DNA from: a virus
IMG/VR virus record: IMGVR_UViG_3300046171_000182
Coordinates: 62,001 to 126,000 of that record
Strand: one strand, 5' to 3'
Length of the DNA: 64,000 nucleotides
Shown: positions 23,272-31,233 of the stretch, one piece after another
How positions within the stretch are numbered: the stretch's first letter is position 1
Layout of the letters: the number at the start of each line of letters is the position of its first letter
Translations under genes and position numbers: made by a program
Notes under the pieces: generated by a model
Database searches by the model: none
What the model saw: only the letters and a program-made list of their open reading frames with translations
What the model was told of the DNA's origin: nothing

Positions 23272-23554
23272 ATTTAAGACTTTCGCAGAAAAAGACTCAA
23301 AGGGTCATTTTCGTGCAACCGATAAGGGTGCCGGCATGACACAAAAAGGAGTCGATGCTGAGAATAGAAGAACTGGTGGTAACCTAAAGACTGCGGTTAC
23401 TACTAAACCTAGTAAGTTGAAGAAGGGATCCAAAGCTGCTAATAGGCGTAAATCATATTGCGCTCGAAGTGCAGGACAAATGAAAAAGTTTCCAGCTGCC
23501 GCTAAAGATCCTGATAGTAGACTTCGTCAAGCGAGGCGGAGGTGGAATTGTTAG
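23264..23554 (+). CDS. DUF6321-like protein, probable GTG start
   Basis: 96 residues from the GTG at 23264, which overlaps the previous stop and restores the operon's shared N-terminus (DRFKTFAEK). The body has GAGMTQKGVDAENRR, PSKLKKGSKAANRRKSYCARSAG and DPDSRLRQARRRWNC, the conserved core of a small Arg/Lys-rich phage family (DUF6321-like) with two conserved Cys. Probably nucleic-acid binding. Confidence 0.65.
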   Translation: MDRFKTFAEKDSKGHFRATDKGAGMTQKGVDAENRRTGGNLKTAVTTKPSKLKKGSKAANRRKSYCARSAGQMKKFPAAAKDPDSRLRQARRRWNC

Positions 23555-23593
23555 GCTATGCGGCAAACTCTAGAACTAACTACGGAATTGAAA

Positions 23594-23866
23594 ATGACTA
23601 CTAATGCTAGACTAGATAGAATTGAAGAGAAGCTCGATAACCTCACCGAGGCTATGATTGCTTTAGCGCGCGCTGAAGAAAAGATCGCCGGTATTAAAGA
23701 AGCCCAAGATAGCGGTTGGGAACGTATGAATCGATTTAGTGAAAAGTTAGATAGTATAGAGAGACAGGTGCAAGACAATGCACAGACTGTTAAAGTAATA
23801 AATAAACTATTCTGGGTAGCAGTTATAGCTGTGGCCGGATCAATCGCAGCCCAAATGTGGATGTAA
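23594..23866 (+). CDS. XhlA-like coiled-coil membrane protein
   Basis: 90 residues from the ATG at 23594. A heptad-patterned coiled coil (ARLDRIEEKLDNLTEAM, later RFSEKLDSIERQV) ends in one TM helix (LFWVAVIAVAGSIAAQMWM). This is the layout of XhlA/hemolysin-type phage proteins that accompany holins. A structural role in the virion is the alternative. Confidence 0.62.
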   Translation: MTTNARLDRIEEKLDNLTEAMIALARAEEKIAGIKEAQDSGWERMNRFSEKLDSIERQVQDNAQTVKVINKLFWVAVIAVAGSIAAQMWM

Positions 23867-23877
23867 AGGAAACTAAA

Positions 23878-24552
23878 ATGAAAACGCAAGACATAAGAAA
23901 TATGGGCCTCGCTTTGCAATCGGTCCAAGAGACATTTAACGATGCTCGCCCTGGAACTAAGCAGAATCAAAAAGATTTTGATAAGGCTTCTAAAATGGCA
24001 AAGCCAAAAAGCCAAGTATCTTTGAAACCTATGCCAACATCCTTAGCTAAGAAAATGGCTAAAGACGAAGGTGCTGACAGTTCACCAATGAAAAAAGAAG
24101 CATTGAAAGGTGATCAACATAAACTAGATCACGATAAAGATGGCGACATCGATGGTAAAGATTTTGCTATGCTTCGCAAAAAGAAAAAAGGCGAAAAGTC
24201 TGAAGTAAAACCACGTCAAGAACCTAATACCGAAAATGGAAAAGGTGATGCAGCAATGGAGAAGAAAGAATCTACTCGCTGGCCTGTATACGCTCGTATC
24301 ATGGAAAAGCAATCTCATACTGCAGGTGCTACAGCTCCTGAAGAAATGGATTCTAAGGATTCACCTTCTGCAAAGAAAATGAAAAAAGATCATAAGCCTG
24401 ACGTAAATGACATTGAAGCAAAAAGTCATCAAGATGCAGCAGATGCTGGTCGTAAAGGACCAGCTGCAAAAGCCCGCCCAAATGATAACATGAAAGGCGA
24501 TAAGAATATTGTAAACCCAGTAAAAGGAGCAGTGACAAGTGGCAGCAATTAG
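23878..24552 (+). CDS. Low-complexity protein with an EF-hand-like loop
   Basis: 224 residues, start MKTQDIRNMGLALQ. The middle has LDHDKDGDIDGKDFAML, an EF-hand/dockerin-type calcium loop with Asp at positions 1, 3 and 5. The rest is a hydrophilic Lys/Asp/Pro-rich chain without structure. It belongs to the late or virion-type block. A calcium-sensing role is inference from the loop. Confidence 0.55.
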   Translation: MKTQDIRNMGLALQSVQETFNDARPGTKQNQKDFDKASKMAKPKSQVSLKPMPTSLAKKMAKDEGADSSPMKKEALKGDQHKLDHDKDGDIDGKDFAMLRKKKKGEKSEVKPRQEPNTENGKGDAAMEKKESTRWPVYARIMEKQSHTAGATAPEEMDSKDSPSAKKMKKDHKPDVNDIEAKSHQDAADAGRKGPAAKARPNDNMKGDKNIVNPVKGAVTSGSN

Positions 24553-24889
24553 TCCTCCAAGTTGGGCGAAGAACGCAATTCCAACCTTAAATGGCTGGAG
24601 AGATCCTCGTACTAATGAATTATTAAAGTCTCAAAATATATCACAAGAAGATATTGATGCCTATTCAGGTGTAGTTGAACAGCACGTTATGAAAAAATCA
24701 CCAAGGCCGGAGACTCCACCTATGCCTAAACCAATACAATTAAATGAAGCGCCAGCAAATAATACTTCAATGGAAGCTATGACTAAACTTCAGTTAGAAG
24801 CTTTAGGTAGACAACATGGCGTTGAGTTAGATCGTAGGAAAAGTAAATCTGATTTGATTGACGAATTAAACGAGATAATTTCTGAATAA
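24539..24889 (+). CDS. Phage protein with C-terminal SAP/HeH-like motif
   Basis: 116 residues, GTG start overlapping the previous stop. The N-terminal SPPSWAKNAIPTLNGW and DPRTNELLKSQNISQEDID form a module typical of marine T4-like phages. The C-terminal MTKLQLEALGRQHGVELDRR followed by KSDLIDELNEI is a SAP/HeH-like helix-extended-helix, a DNA-binding motif also used in head-tail joining proteins. Confidence 0.6.
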   Translation: MAAISPPSWAKNAIPTLNGWRDPRTNELLKSQNISQEDIDAYSGVVEQHVMKKSPRPETPPMPKPIQLNEAPANNTSMEAMTKLQLEALGRQHGVELDRRKSKSDLIDELNEIISE

Positions 24890-24892
24890 ATA
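24885..24892 (+). promoter_or_regulatory. Possible late promoter (AATAAATA)
   Basis: One mismatch to TATAAATA, 26 nt before the ATG at 24919. It overlaps the end of the preceding coding region. Confidence 0.4.
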
Positions 24893-24918
24893 GGTGTGAA
24901 ACTTATTTAGGATAGATT

Positions 24919-25284
24919 ATGGAATTTACTGAAGTTACCGAAGAAAATGTACTTCTTTATGCGGCTAAGAATTATAATAATCCTCTGGGTGCAAGTTCAG
25001 AGGATTTTTACGAAGATCTTAAGAGAATAAAATATATTAAGAGATTAGTAAATCGTTATATTGGTTATGGTGAATTGTCAGAAAGATTGATATTAAATCA
25101 TCTTATAGTATTTTTTAATATGTTTGGTATTGAAGCTGGATGCAAAATATTAGAATTAAAATTAGATCCAATGCATTGGCCTGTGGTAAAACCATTTTTA
25201 ATATTTTTAAAGTATGTAAAGAATACAGAGTATGCACAATACAGGATGGATGAAGGTATCGTAGAAGCCTTAAGGAAAATTTGA
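24919..25284 (+). CDS. Conserved T4-like phage protein, helical (121 aa)
   Basis: Helical protein with the block DFYEDLKRIKYIKRLVNRY followed by LILNHLIVFFNMFG, which I associate with T4-like phages as an uncharacterised family (DUF7207-like). Its place in the late block suggests a structural or assembly role. It is coupled to the next gene (TGATG). Confidence 0.6.
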   Translation: MEFTEVTEENVLLYAAKNYNNPLGASSEDFYEDLKRIKYIKRLVNRYIGYGELSERLILNHLIVFFNMFGIEAGCKILELKLDPMHWPVVKPFLIFLKYVKNTEYAQYRMDEGIVEALRKI

Positions 25285-25850
25285 TGGGAATAGTTAAAAG
25301 AGCAGCAGACCTAGTTTATACATTCAGATTTCTCAAACTTCTTGTTACGTCGTTTGATAAAACTGCTGCATTCAAATTAGGCATAATCGACGAAAAAGGT
25401 AAGCGTCTGAAAAAACCTAAAACTCCTGAGGAAAAAGATGCATACACACCATTTAATAGACTAGTGTTTAATGTTAAAAGACTTATACCAGCAGGTAAAG
25501 TCGGCTCTTACGCTTCTGCCCTTTATTTAATAAAAGAACACGGTCAACTATCTGATGAATCAGTAGAAAAAATTATGAAAGAATTAGGATTAAACTCTAT
25601 AGAATTTATGTTAGAAGAAAACAGATGGTTTGTTTGTGAAGATAAAATGTTATCTCCTGGAATATATCGTTTACAAAATGATAAGATGATTAATTCTACG
25701 TTTGAAGATATAGTTAAAATGAAAGATAGAATTAGAATAAAAGAAGATTCATATCCTATAGGTGATGTATACGGTATTGACATATATGAAGCTGTTCACA
25801 TGAATACAAATCAAAATATTTACATTTCATCAATGGAGCTTATCAAATGA
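25284..25850 (+). CDS. Conserved T4-like phage protein (188 aa)
   Basis: ATG at 25284 overlaps the previous stop. The conserved block AAFKLGIIDEKGKRLKKPKTP then YTPFNRLVFNVKRL is family-typical. The C-terminal part is beta-rich (PIGDVYGIDIYEAVH). Function unknown; late-block context. Confidence 0.6.
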   Translation: MGIVKRAADLVYTFRFLKLLVTSFDKTAAFKLGIIDEKGKRLKKPKTPEEKDAYTPFNRLVFNVKRLIPAGKVGSYASALYLIKEHGQLSDESVEKIMKELGLNSIEFMLEENRWFVCEDKMLSPGIYRLQNDKMINSTFEDIVKMKDRIRIKEDSYPIGDVYGIDIYEAVHMNTNQNIYISSMELIK

Positions 25851-26107
25851 AAGAAGCAGGATTATGGGCAAATATATGGGCTAAGCGCCGCGCCGGTAAA
25901 AAGATGAGAAAAAAAGGTGAGGCAGGCGCGCCAACTCCAGATGCTATTAAGAAGGCTCAAGAGATGACAGGCGGAACTACTACTGCATCTGTTGTAGGTG
26001 CAGGAGATAATCCTTCTGGTACTGTTGTTATAGATAAACGTAGACGTAAGGATAGAGATCCTAGAGTACTAAAACGTTTTAGGACATATACTGGTTCAGA
26101 TGCTTAG
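25847..26107 (+). CDS. Small basic conserved phage protein (86 aa)
   Basis: ATGA overlap. LWANIWAKRRAGKKMRKKGE at the N-terminus, a Thr/Gly-rich linker and a very basic end (DKRRRKDRDPRVLKRFRTY). The pattern is common in late operons of T4-like phages. Function unknown, possibly DNA-contacting. Confidence 0.58.
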   Translation: MKEAGLWANIWAKRRAGKKMRKKGEAGAPTPDAIKKAQEMTGGTTTASVVGAGDNPSGTVVIDKRRRKDRDPRVLKRFRTYTGSDA

Positions 26108-26525
26108 AGTTTATTTATTTTTATTTTTGATTGCTACGTTTAGTGGTATAGGTTACACTGCATATTGGTATTATGAAACATCAGAAGCCGAGAAGGCGCA
26201 ACTAAGAAAAAATAATGTTGTGCTACAAGGGGCTACTGAAACGTTAGAAAAAACTGTAGCTGAATTAAGAGACGAAGCTAATAATAATTCTTTGATGATA
26301 GTTGAACTACAAGAAGCATTACAAAAGTCAGAAGCCGGACTTGATAGGCTTAGAAAAAGATTTAGTCAAATTGATATAACAAGAGAAGCTCTCGAAGATC
26401 CGGCGGATCTCGAGCGGAGGATTAATCGTGGCGTGGACCGACTCATACAAAATATTTTATCTGATACCTCTCCTTCTATTACTGACGAGTTGCGCGAAGA
26501 CACCGGAACCGATAGTAGTAACTGA
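26100..26525 (+). CDS. Inner-membrane spanin subunit (Rz-like)
   Basis: 141 residues. One N-terminal TM segment (LRVYLFLFLIATFSGIGYTA), then a long periplasmic coiled coil (ETLEKTVAELRDEAN..., LQEALQKSEAGL). This is the i-spanin layout. The next gene starts inside this one (98-nt overlap) and encodes a lipoprotein, the classical Rz/Rz1 arrangement. The pair fuses inner and outer membranes at lysis. Confidence 0.78.
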   Translation: MLRVYLFLFLIATFSGIGYTAYWYYETSEAEKAQLRKNNVVLQGATETLEKTVAELRDEANNNSLMIVELQEALQKSEAGLDRLRKRFSQIDITREALEDPADLERRINRGVDRLIQNILSDTSPSITDELREDTGTDSSN

Positions 26526-26796
26526 GAAAGAATACATTTATCCAACCATTCCTTTACAGGCAGCACCGAAACCGGTTGATATGCCTGACGTTGAGTGGTT
26601 TGTTATCAATGAAGATAACCTAGAAGAATCTATTGCAAGGATTAAAGAAGCCGGTGGTGTTGCCGCCTTCATGGCTATTACGCCAAAAGGATATGAAAAC
26701 CTATCATTAGGCATATCAGATATACGCAGATATATACTTCAGCAAAAAGAAATTATTGCGTACTATGAGACACAAATTCAAGAAATAAAAAAATAA
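26428..26796 (+). CDS. Outer-membrane spanin lipoprotein (Rz1-like)
   Basis: 122 residues, GTG start at 26428 with GGAGG 8 nt upstream. A signal peptide (IFYLIPLLLLLTSC) ends in a lipobox LLTS-C, followed by a Pro-rich stretch (KTPEPIVV, PTIPLQAAPKPVDMP), as in Rz1-type o-spanins. The C-terminal helix (YILQQKEIIAYYETQIQEI) is a candidate for coiled coil with the Rz partner. Larger than lambda Rz1 but typical of separate or overlapping spanins. Confidence 0.78.
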   Translation: MAWTDSYKIFYLIPLLLLLTSCAKTPEPIVVTEKEYIYPTIPLQAAPKPVDMPDVEWFVINEDNLEESIARIKEAGGVAAFMAITPKGYENLSLGISDIRRYILQQKEIIAYYETQIQEIKK

Positions 26797-26800
26797 AATA

Positions 26801-26822
26801 AATACAATATGTTGTATTTTTA
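26801..26822 (+). terminator. Probable Rho-independent terminator
   Basis: AATACAA-TATG-TTGTATT followed by TTTA. AT-rich stem, so moderate strength. Confidence 0.5.
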
Positions 26823-26847
26823 TCACTAAATATGGTACATATTGCTA

Positions 26848-26876
26848 TTTACAAAGATGTGGTTTTGATATATAAT
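26848..26876 (+). promoter_or_regulatory. Promoter of the RNR gene (TTTACA-17-TATAAT)
   Basis: TTTACA 26848-26853, 17-nt spacer, TATAAT 26871-26876. The -35 resembles the classical T4 early GTTTACA element more than the TGTACA class used elsewhere here. Confidence 0.72.
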
Positions 26877-26915
26877 ACCACATAAGAGAAAATCATTTAT
26901 ATAAAGGAAATTGCA

Positions 26916-29132
26916 ATGGCAACAGCTTCTGTTGACACACGTAAACTTTTGTCCGAAACAAAGTTTTACGATAGTTACTCACGCTTTAACGACGATAACG
27001 AAAGGTACGAAACATGGGAGGAAGCTGTAGATCGTGTGATCGAAATGCACGCAAATCAATACAAAGAAAATGATAACGGATTAAAGTCTTATTTAGAAGA
27101 AGCTAGACAGGCTTATAAAGAACAAAGAGTGTTAGGTGCTCAACGTGCTCTTCAATTCGGTGGAGACCAATTGCTTAAGCATCAAATGAGAATGTATAAC
27201 TGTACGTCTTCATATGCAGATAGGCCATCATTTTTCGGTGAGATTTTCTATATTTTATTATGTGGCGCAGGTGCAGGATTTTCGGTACAAGAGCATCATA
27301 TTGCTAGACTTCCAAAGATTACAGCACGAAGCAAGCCTGCAAAAACTCACGTAGTCACAGATGACATTGAAGGATGGGCAACCGCTGTTGATATTCTTAT
27401 GTCGTCTTATTTTGCAGATGGTGGTAAATATCCAGACTATGCCGGCCGCAGAGTCTATTTTGATTTGTCAAATATCCGTCCAAAGGGATCTAAAATTTCT
27501 GGTGGATTTAAAGCTCCAGGCCCTGATGGTCTACGACGTGCTCTTGATAAGATTGAACATCTGTTGCAAGACATCGTAATCGATGCAAAGGAATCAATTG
27601 CGTTGCGTCCAATTAATGTTTATGATATTTGTATGCATACCGCTGATGCTGTACTATCAGGCGGTGTTCGTCGCTCTGCGACTATTTGTCTGTTCTCACC
27701 TGACGACGAAGAAATGATGTCAGCTAAAACAGGTAATTGGTTTATCGATAATCCACAACGTGGTCGTTCAAATAACTCCGCTGTCATAGTTCGAGACACA
27801 ACTACACCTGAACAGTTCGGCAAGATCATGACAAATGTAAAAGAGTTTGGTGAACCAGGTTTTGTGTTTGTAGAGTCAACTGAGCATACAACTAACCCAT
27901 GTGTTGAGATAGGAATGTTCCCGCAGATAGACGGACAGTCTGGATGGCAGGGATGTAATCTTACAGAAATTAACGGTGGTAAATGTGTAACTAAAGAAGA
28001 TTTCTTTCTTGCATGCCGCGCTGGTGCGATCTTAGGTACCCTCCAGGCAGGTTACACTGACTTTAAATTCTTACCGGACACAACAAAAGATATTTTTGAC
28101 CGTGAAGCTTTGCTTGGCGTATCAATTACAGGATGGATGAATAATCCGGATATTCTATTTAATGCAGAAATACTTGAGGAAGGGGCAAACATTGTCAGAC
28201 AAGTCAACAGAGAAGTTGCAGGAGTTATTGGAATCAACGCAGCGGCTAGAACGACTTGTGTTAAACCAAGCGGCAACGCTTCGGTTCTATTGCAAACTGC
28301 TAGCGGTATTCATGCTGAGCATTCTAGCATGTACATACGTAATGTTCAAATGAATAAAGAGTCTGAGGTTACTCAGGCAATACAAAAAACCAATCCACAC
28401 ATGGTCGAAGAATCAGTTTGGTCTTCAGGCGGAACTGATGTCGTTGTATCATTTCCTATTTTGCCTAAAGAAGGATCAATGCTTAAAGACGAATTAATCG
28501 GAGTAGATCATTTAGAACTAGTAAAGAAAGCTCAAGAACATTGGGTGAATGCTGGTACTAACGAAGAGCTATGTGCTGATAAAGGTATTCGACACAATGT
28601 ATCTAATACTATTATTGTAAAGGATTGGGATGAAGTAGAAGATTACGTATTTAAGAATCGTCGCAGCTTTGCTGGTATTTCTTTCTTATCTTCTATGGGC
28701 GATAAAGACTTTAATCAAGCACCAAACACCGGTGTCATCGATGCAAATACCATGGTTGATAAATACGGAACAGCTGCCATCTTTGCAAGTGGCTTAGTTG
28801 TTGATGCACTCAATGCATTTGATAATCTTTGGAATGCTTGTTCTACGGCTCAAGGTATGGGTGAAGATTTATCAGTCGAGTCTACACAAACTGTATTGAA
28901 GAAAGATTGGATTCGTAGGTTCAACAACTTTGCAAATAATTATTTAGATGGTAATTTAAAGGAAACAGAATATTGCTTGAAGGATTCGTACTTGTTACAT
29001 AAGTGGAATAAGATTAACGCTAACTTTAGGGATATTAGTTGGGAACATGATCTGACCGAGAAGAAGTATACTGACGTTGATACGTTAGGTGCGGCAGCTT
29101 GTGCAGGCGGAGCTTGTGAGATAGACTTTTAA
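26916..29132 (+). CDS. nrdJ: Monomeric adenosylcobalamin-dependent ribonucleotide reductase (class II)
   Basis: 738 residues, nearly the length of Lactobacillus leichmannii RTPR (739), the reference monomeric class II enzyme. Active-site residues align: C96 (MYNCTSS), N327-P-C329-x-E331 (TNPCVEIG) and C347 (GWQGCNLTEI), plus the C-terminal redox pair C729 and C734 (ACAGGACEIDF). It reduces ribonucleotides using a cobalamin radical and needs no oxygen. The phage therefore depends on host or environmental B12. Cytoplasmic; coupled to a zinc-ribbon gene (TAATG). With ThyX it forms the dNTP supply. Confidence 0.93.
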   Translation: MATASVDTRKLLSETKFYDSYSRFNDDNERYETWEEAVDRVIEMHANQYKENDNGLKSYLEEARQAYKEQRVLGAQRALQFGGDQLLKHQMRMYNCTSSYADRPSFFGEIFYILLCGAGAGFSVQEHHIARLPKITARSKPAKTHVVTDDIEGWATAVDILMSSYFADGGKYPDYAGRRVYFDLSNIRPKGSKISGGFKAPGPDGLRRALDKIEHLLQDIVIDAKESIALRPINVYDICMHTADAVLSGGVRRSATICLFSPDDEEMMSAKTGNWFIDNPQRGRSNNSAVIVRDTTTPEQFGKIMTNVKEFGEPGFVFVESTEHTTNPCVEIGMFPQIDGQSGWQGCNLTEINGGKCVTKEDFFLACRAGAILGTLQAGYTDFKFLPDTTKDIFDREALLGVSITGWMNNPDILFNAEILEEGANIVRQVNREVAGVIGINAAARTTCVKPSGNASVLLQTASGIHAEHSSMYIRNVQMNKESEVTQAIQKTNPHMVEESVWSSGGTDVVVSFPILPKEGSMLKDELIGVDHLELVKKAQEHWVNAGTNEELCADKGIRHNVSNTIIVKDWDEVEDYVFKNRRSFAGISFLSSMGDKDFNQAPNTGVIDANTMVDKYGTAAIFASGLVVDALNAFDNLWNACSTAQGMGEDLSVESTQTVLKKDWIRRFNNFANNYLDGNLKETEYCLKDSYLLHKWNKINANFRDISWEHDLTEKKYTDVDTLGAAACAGGACEIDF

Positions 29133-29275
29133 TGAAAGAAAGAAGTTTTATAGTCGAGTGCAATTATTGTGACATTGAAGCAGAAATATATTGCGAAACC
29201 GACATGGCTGTCGAATTCTGTCCTTTTTGTGGTGAAGAAAATAATGCGCTTGAATTAGACTCAGACGAATACTAA
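29132..29275 (+). CDS. Small zinc-ribbon protein (47 aa)
   Basis: ATG overlaps the RNR stop. Two CxxC knuckles: CNYC near residue 10 and CPFC near residue 30, with an acidic end. This four-Cys ribbon occurs beside nucleotide-metabolism genes in many T4-like phages. Its function is unknown; a metal or electron-transfer helper is conceivable. Confidence 0.65.
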   Translation: MKERSFIVECNYCDIEAEIYCETDMAVEFCPFCGEENNALELDSDEY

Positions 29276-29282
29276 GATATAT

Positions 29283-29345
29283 AAACCTATGTGGGTTTAT
29301 GAAAACAAAGACTTTAACCAAACCCCTGATGAATTTCAGGGGTTT
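29283..29345 (+). other. Two hairpins over the start of the endonuclease gene
   Basis: AAACC...GGTTT (29283-29298) places the ATG at 29289 in the loop. A perfect 10-bp stem AAACCCCTGA/TCAGGGGTTT (29320-29329, 29336-29345) follows within the first 60 coding bases. They may limit translation or attenuate read-through. Confidence 0.45.
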
Positions 29346-29693
29346 GTTTATATGGTAACCGAGAAAGATACCGGTAAAAAATATATCGGCAAAAAATTCT
29401 TCTGGAAGCCAAAAATATTGCCTGTTACTAAATCACGCAAACGTAGAGTCCGCACAAGAGTTGAATCTGATTGGCGTACATATTACGGTTCAAGTAAAGA
29501 AGTACAAAGTTTAGTAGAATCAAAAGGCAAAGACAATTATCAAAGAGAAATATTAAGACTTTGTAAGACTAAGGGTGAATGCTCTTATTACGAAGCCAAA
29601 CTCCAATTTCAATATGATGTATTATTATCTGATGAATATTATAATGAATTTATCGGTTGTAAGATACATGCAAAACATATACGAGATAAATAG
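29289..29693 (+). CDS. GIY-YIG-like endonuclease
   Basis: 134 residues. GFVYMVTEKDTGKKYIGKKFFW fits the (G)xxYxx...YIGK opening of GIY-YIG nucleases, followed by Arg-rich SRKRRVRTRVESDW, YYGSS and a C-terminal EAKLQF with the Glu expected for metal binding. Related proteins in T4-like phages are annotated as Seg-like or homing-type endonucleases. There is no good ribosome site, and the start lies in a hairpin. Confidence 0.68.
   Translation: MWVYENKDFNQTPDEFQGFVYMVTEKDTGKKYIGKKFFWKPKILPVTKSRKRRVRTRVESDWRTYYGSSKEVQSLVESKGKDNYQREILRLCKTKGECSYYEAKLQFQYDVLLSDEYYNEFIGCKIHAKHIRDK
29685..29692 (+). promoter_or_regulatory. Possible late promoter (GATAAATA)
   Basis: One mismatch to TATAAATA, 16 nt before the ATG at 29709. 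Confidence 0.4.
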
Positions 29694-29708
29694 ATTAATG
29701 AGGATGAT

Positions 29709-30131
29709 ATGGTAAGACCAGTATATGAAGTGATTCGCCGAACTAAGAATCGACGAAACAAAGAAGAAAAAATAAAAGAGTTACAAGAAGGAGAATCTTG
29801 GGCTCTAAAAGATATTTTACGCGGTGCATACGATAGCACAGTAGAATTTAACTTTCCTCAAGGCGATCCGCCTTTTACTCCCAATCAAAAGCACAATGCA
29901 CCATCAAATCTTTTAAAAGAACACAAGAGATTTATGTACTTTGTTTCTGGAGGCCCAGGTGATGAGTTACCTACCTACAAACGAGAACGTATTCTATTTG
30001 AAATTTTAGAAGGCGTACATCCAGATGATGCAAAGCTTGTTGTGTCAATGATCAACAAAAAGAAATTAGAAGGCATTTCGAGGCCGGTAATCGAGGAAGC
30101 ATTTCCTGGATTATTGCAGGATACATCATGA
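29709..30131 (+). CDS. DUF6433-like conserved T4-like phage protein
   Basis: 140 residues. The blocks WALKDILRGAYDSTVEFNFP, PPFTPN, FMYFVSGG, KRERILFEILEGVHPDDA and IEEAFPGLL match a family conserved in marine T4-like phages (DUF6433-like). The function is not established. Confidence 0.65.
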   Translation: MVRPVYEVIRRTKNRRNKEEKIKELQEGESWALKDILRGAYDSTVEFNFPQGDPPFTPNQKHNAPSNLLKEHKRFMYFVSGGPGDELPTYKRERILFEILEGVHPDDAKLVVSMINKKKLEGISRPVIEEAFPGLLQDTS

Positions 30132-30168
30132 TGGTGTGATTATTTTACTTTTAAGGAGACAATTATAC

Positions 30169-30321
30169 ATGTCAGAAAATCAGCTAGAACGTCTTAGACA
30201 AGATTCGCTTGAACTACAGGAATATGCCCAAAAACTTGAACGGAAAGGCAAGATCTCACTAATGCAAAAAATTCTGGCTAAGCGAAAATATTTAGACAAT
30301 CGTATAAAAGAAGCTTCATAG
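30169..30321 (+). CDS. Small coiled-coil protein (50 aa)
   Basis: ATG at 30169 after TTAAGGAGACAATTATAC. A single amphipathic helix or coiled coil (NQLERLRQDSLELQEYAQKL..., then basic). No family recognised. Confidence 0.5.
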   Translation: MSENQLERLRQDSLELQEYAQKLERKGKISLMQKILAKRKYLDNRIKEAS

Positions 30322-30333
30322 TAAAAAAAGGAG

Positions 30334-30362
30334 TGTACTTCCCCCTTAAGTCGTGGTATAAT
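30334..30362 (+). promoter_or_regulatory. Early-type promoter (TGTACT-17-TATAAT)
   Basis: TGTACT 30334-30339, 17-nt spacer ending GTGG, TATAAT 30357-30362. It drives 30396 onward through PhoH. Confidence 0.75.
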
Positions 30363-30395
30363 AAAGTATCATTACTTAGAGGGGGATAGTATACC

Positions 30396-30962
30396 ATGAA
30401 TATCTTTATTCTAGACAAAGATCCAATAGTTGCAGCTCAATGGCAATGCGACAAGCATGTCGTAAAAATGATAGTCGAGTCAGCACAAATGCTTTCAACA
30501 GCACATCGTATGTTAGATGGTGAAGAGACTAAACGTCCTTCTAAATCTGGTAAACGTATGGTAAAGTATTGGGTACATCCTAACGATCATATGGAAAATA
30601 CTTTGTACAAAGCCGTACACATGGGTCATCCATGTACCATATGGACAATGGAATCTAATAGTAACTATAATTGGCATTATGTTCACTTCAGAGCACTTTG
30701 TATCGAGTATCGGTTTCGCTATGGGAAAACTCACAGTACAGAAACTTTATTGACAGACGTATTACGAGATGCTCCACGTAATATTAATTACGATGAGAAT
30801 CTAACACCATTTGCTCTTGCAATGACACATGAACCACAATGCATTCACGAAGGTGATCCTGTCAGATCTTATCAAGAATATTATCATACAAAACAAGATC
30901 GTTTTAAAATGGTATGGACAAGACGTGAGACTCCGGAGTGGTTTAATGTTTGCGCAGCTTGA
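30396..30962 (+). CDS. Conserved phage protein (CDKHVVKM family)
   Basis: 188 residues; start MNIFILDKDPIVAAQWQ then CDKHVVKMIVESAQMLSTAHR. This N-terminal block defines a family widespread in T4-like and other marine phages, sometimes labelled pyrimidine-dimer glycosylase-like. I see no direct evidence for that activity. His, Cys and Trp are abundant (HPNDHMENTLYKAVHMGHPC). An early gene by promoter. Confidence 0.62.
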   Translation: MNIFILDKDPIVAAQWQCDKHVVKMIVESAQMLSTAHRMLDGEETKRPSKSGKRMVKYWVHPNDHMENTLYKAVHMGHPCTIWTMESNSNYNWHYVHFRALCIEYRFRYGKTHSTETLLTDVLRDAPRNINYDENLTPFALAMTHEPQCIHEGDPVRSYQEYYHTKQDRFKMVWTRRETPEWFNVCAA

Positions 30963-31233
30963 ATACAAAATATTAGAAGAACTTAAGTTTGGAGACCCAG
31001 ACAATCCAGGTACATGGCTAAGACTTGAGGAAAGCGAAAGAGGAACTAAAGTCATTAGGACATGGTCGAATCTTTCTAAACAATGGAACGTCATATATAG
31101 ATACAACGTAGAAGAAAATTGGGAAAAGTGGAAGAGATTATCATGCCGATTTATACAGTCAGAAGAGATAACGAAAAAGCCGAAAAGTCGTGGGAAGTCT
31201 CGTGTTCGTGGAAAGAACTCCAAGACATGTTAG
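30946..31233 (+). CDS. Hypothetical protein overlapping the FmdB-like gene
   Basis: 95 residues from the ATG at 30946. The first 60 residues look globular (EYKILEELKFGDPDNPGTWL, NLSKQWNVIYRYN). The last 30 (KKPKSRGKSRVRGKNSK) are read from bases that also encode the next gene. The 91-nt overlap is large, so the natural stop may be displaced by a base error. Confidence 0.45.
   Translation: MFAQLEYKILEELKFGDPDNPGTWLRLEESERGTKVIRTWSNLSKQWNVIYRYNVEENWEKWKRLSCRFIQSEEITKKPKSRGKSRVRGKNSKTC

Noticed and set aside
23551-24015. 154-codon minus-strand frame
   Set aside because: Antisense of two plus-strand genes with clear starts and a coiled-coil pattern.
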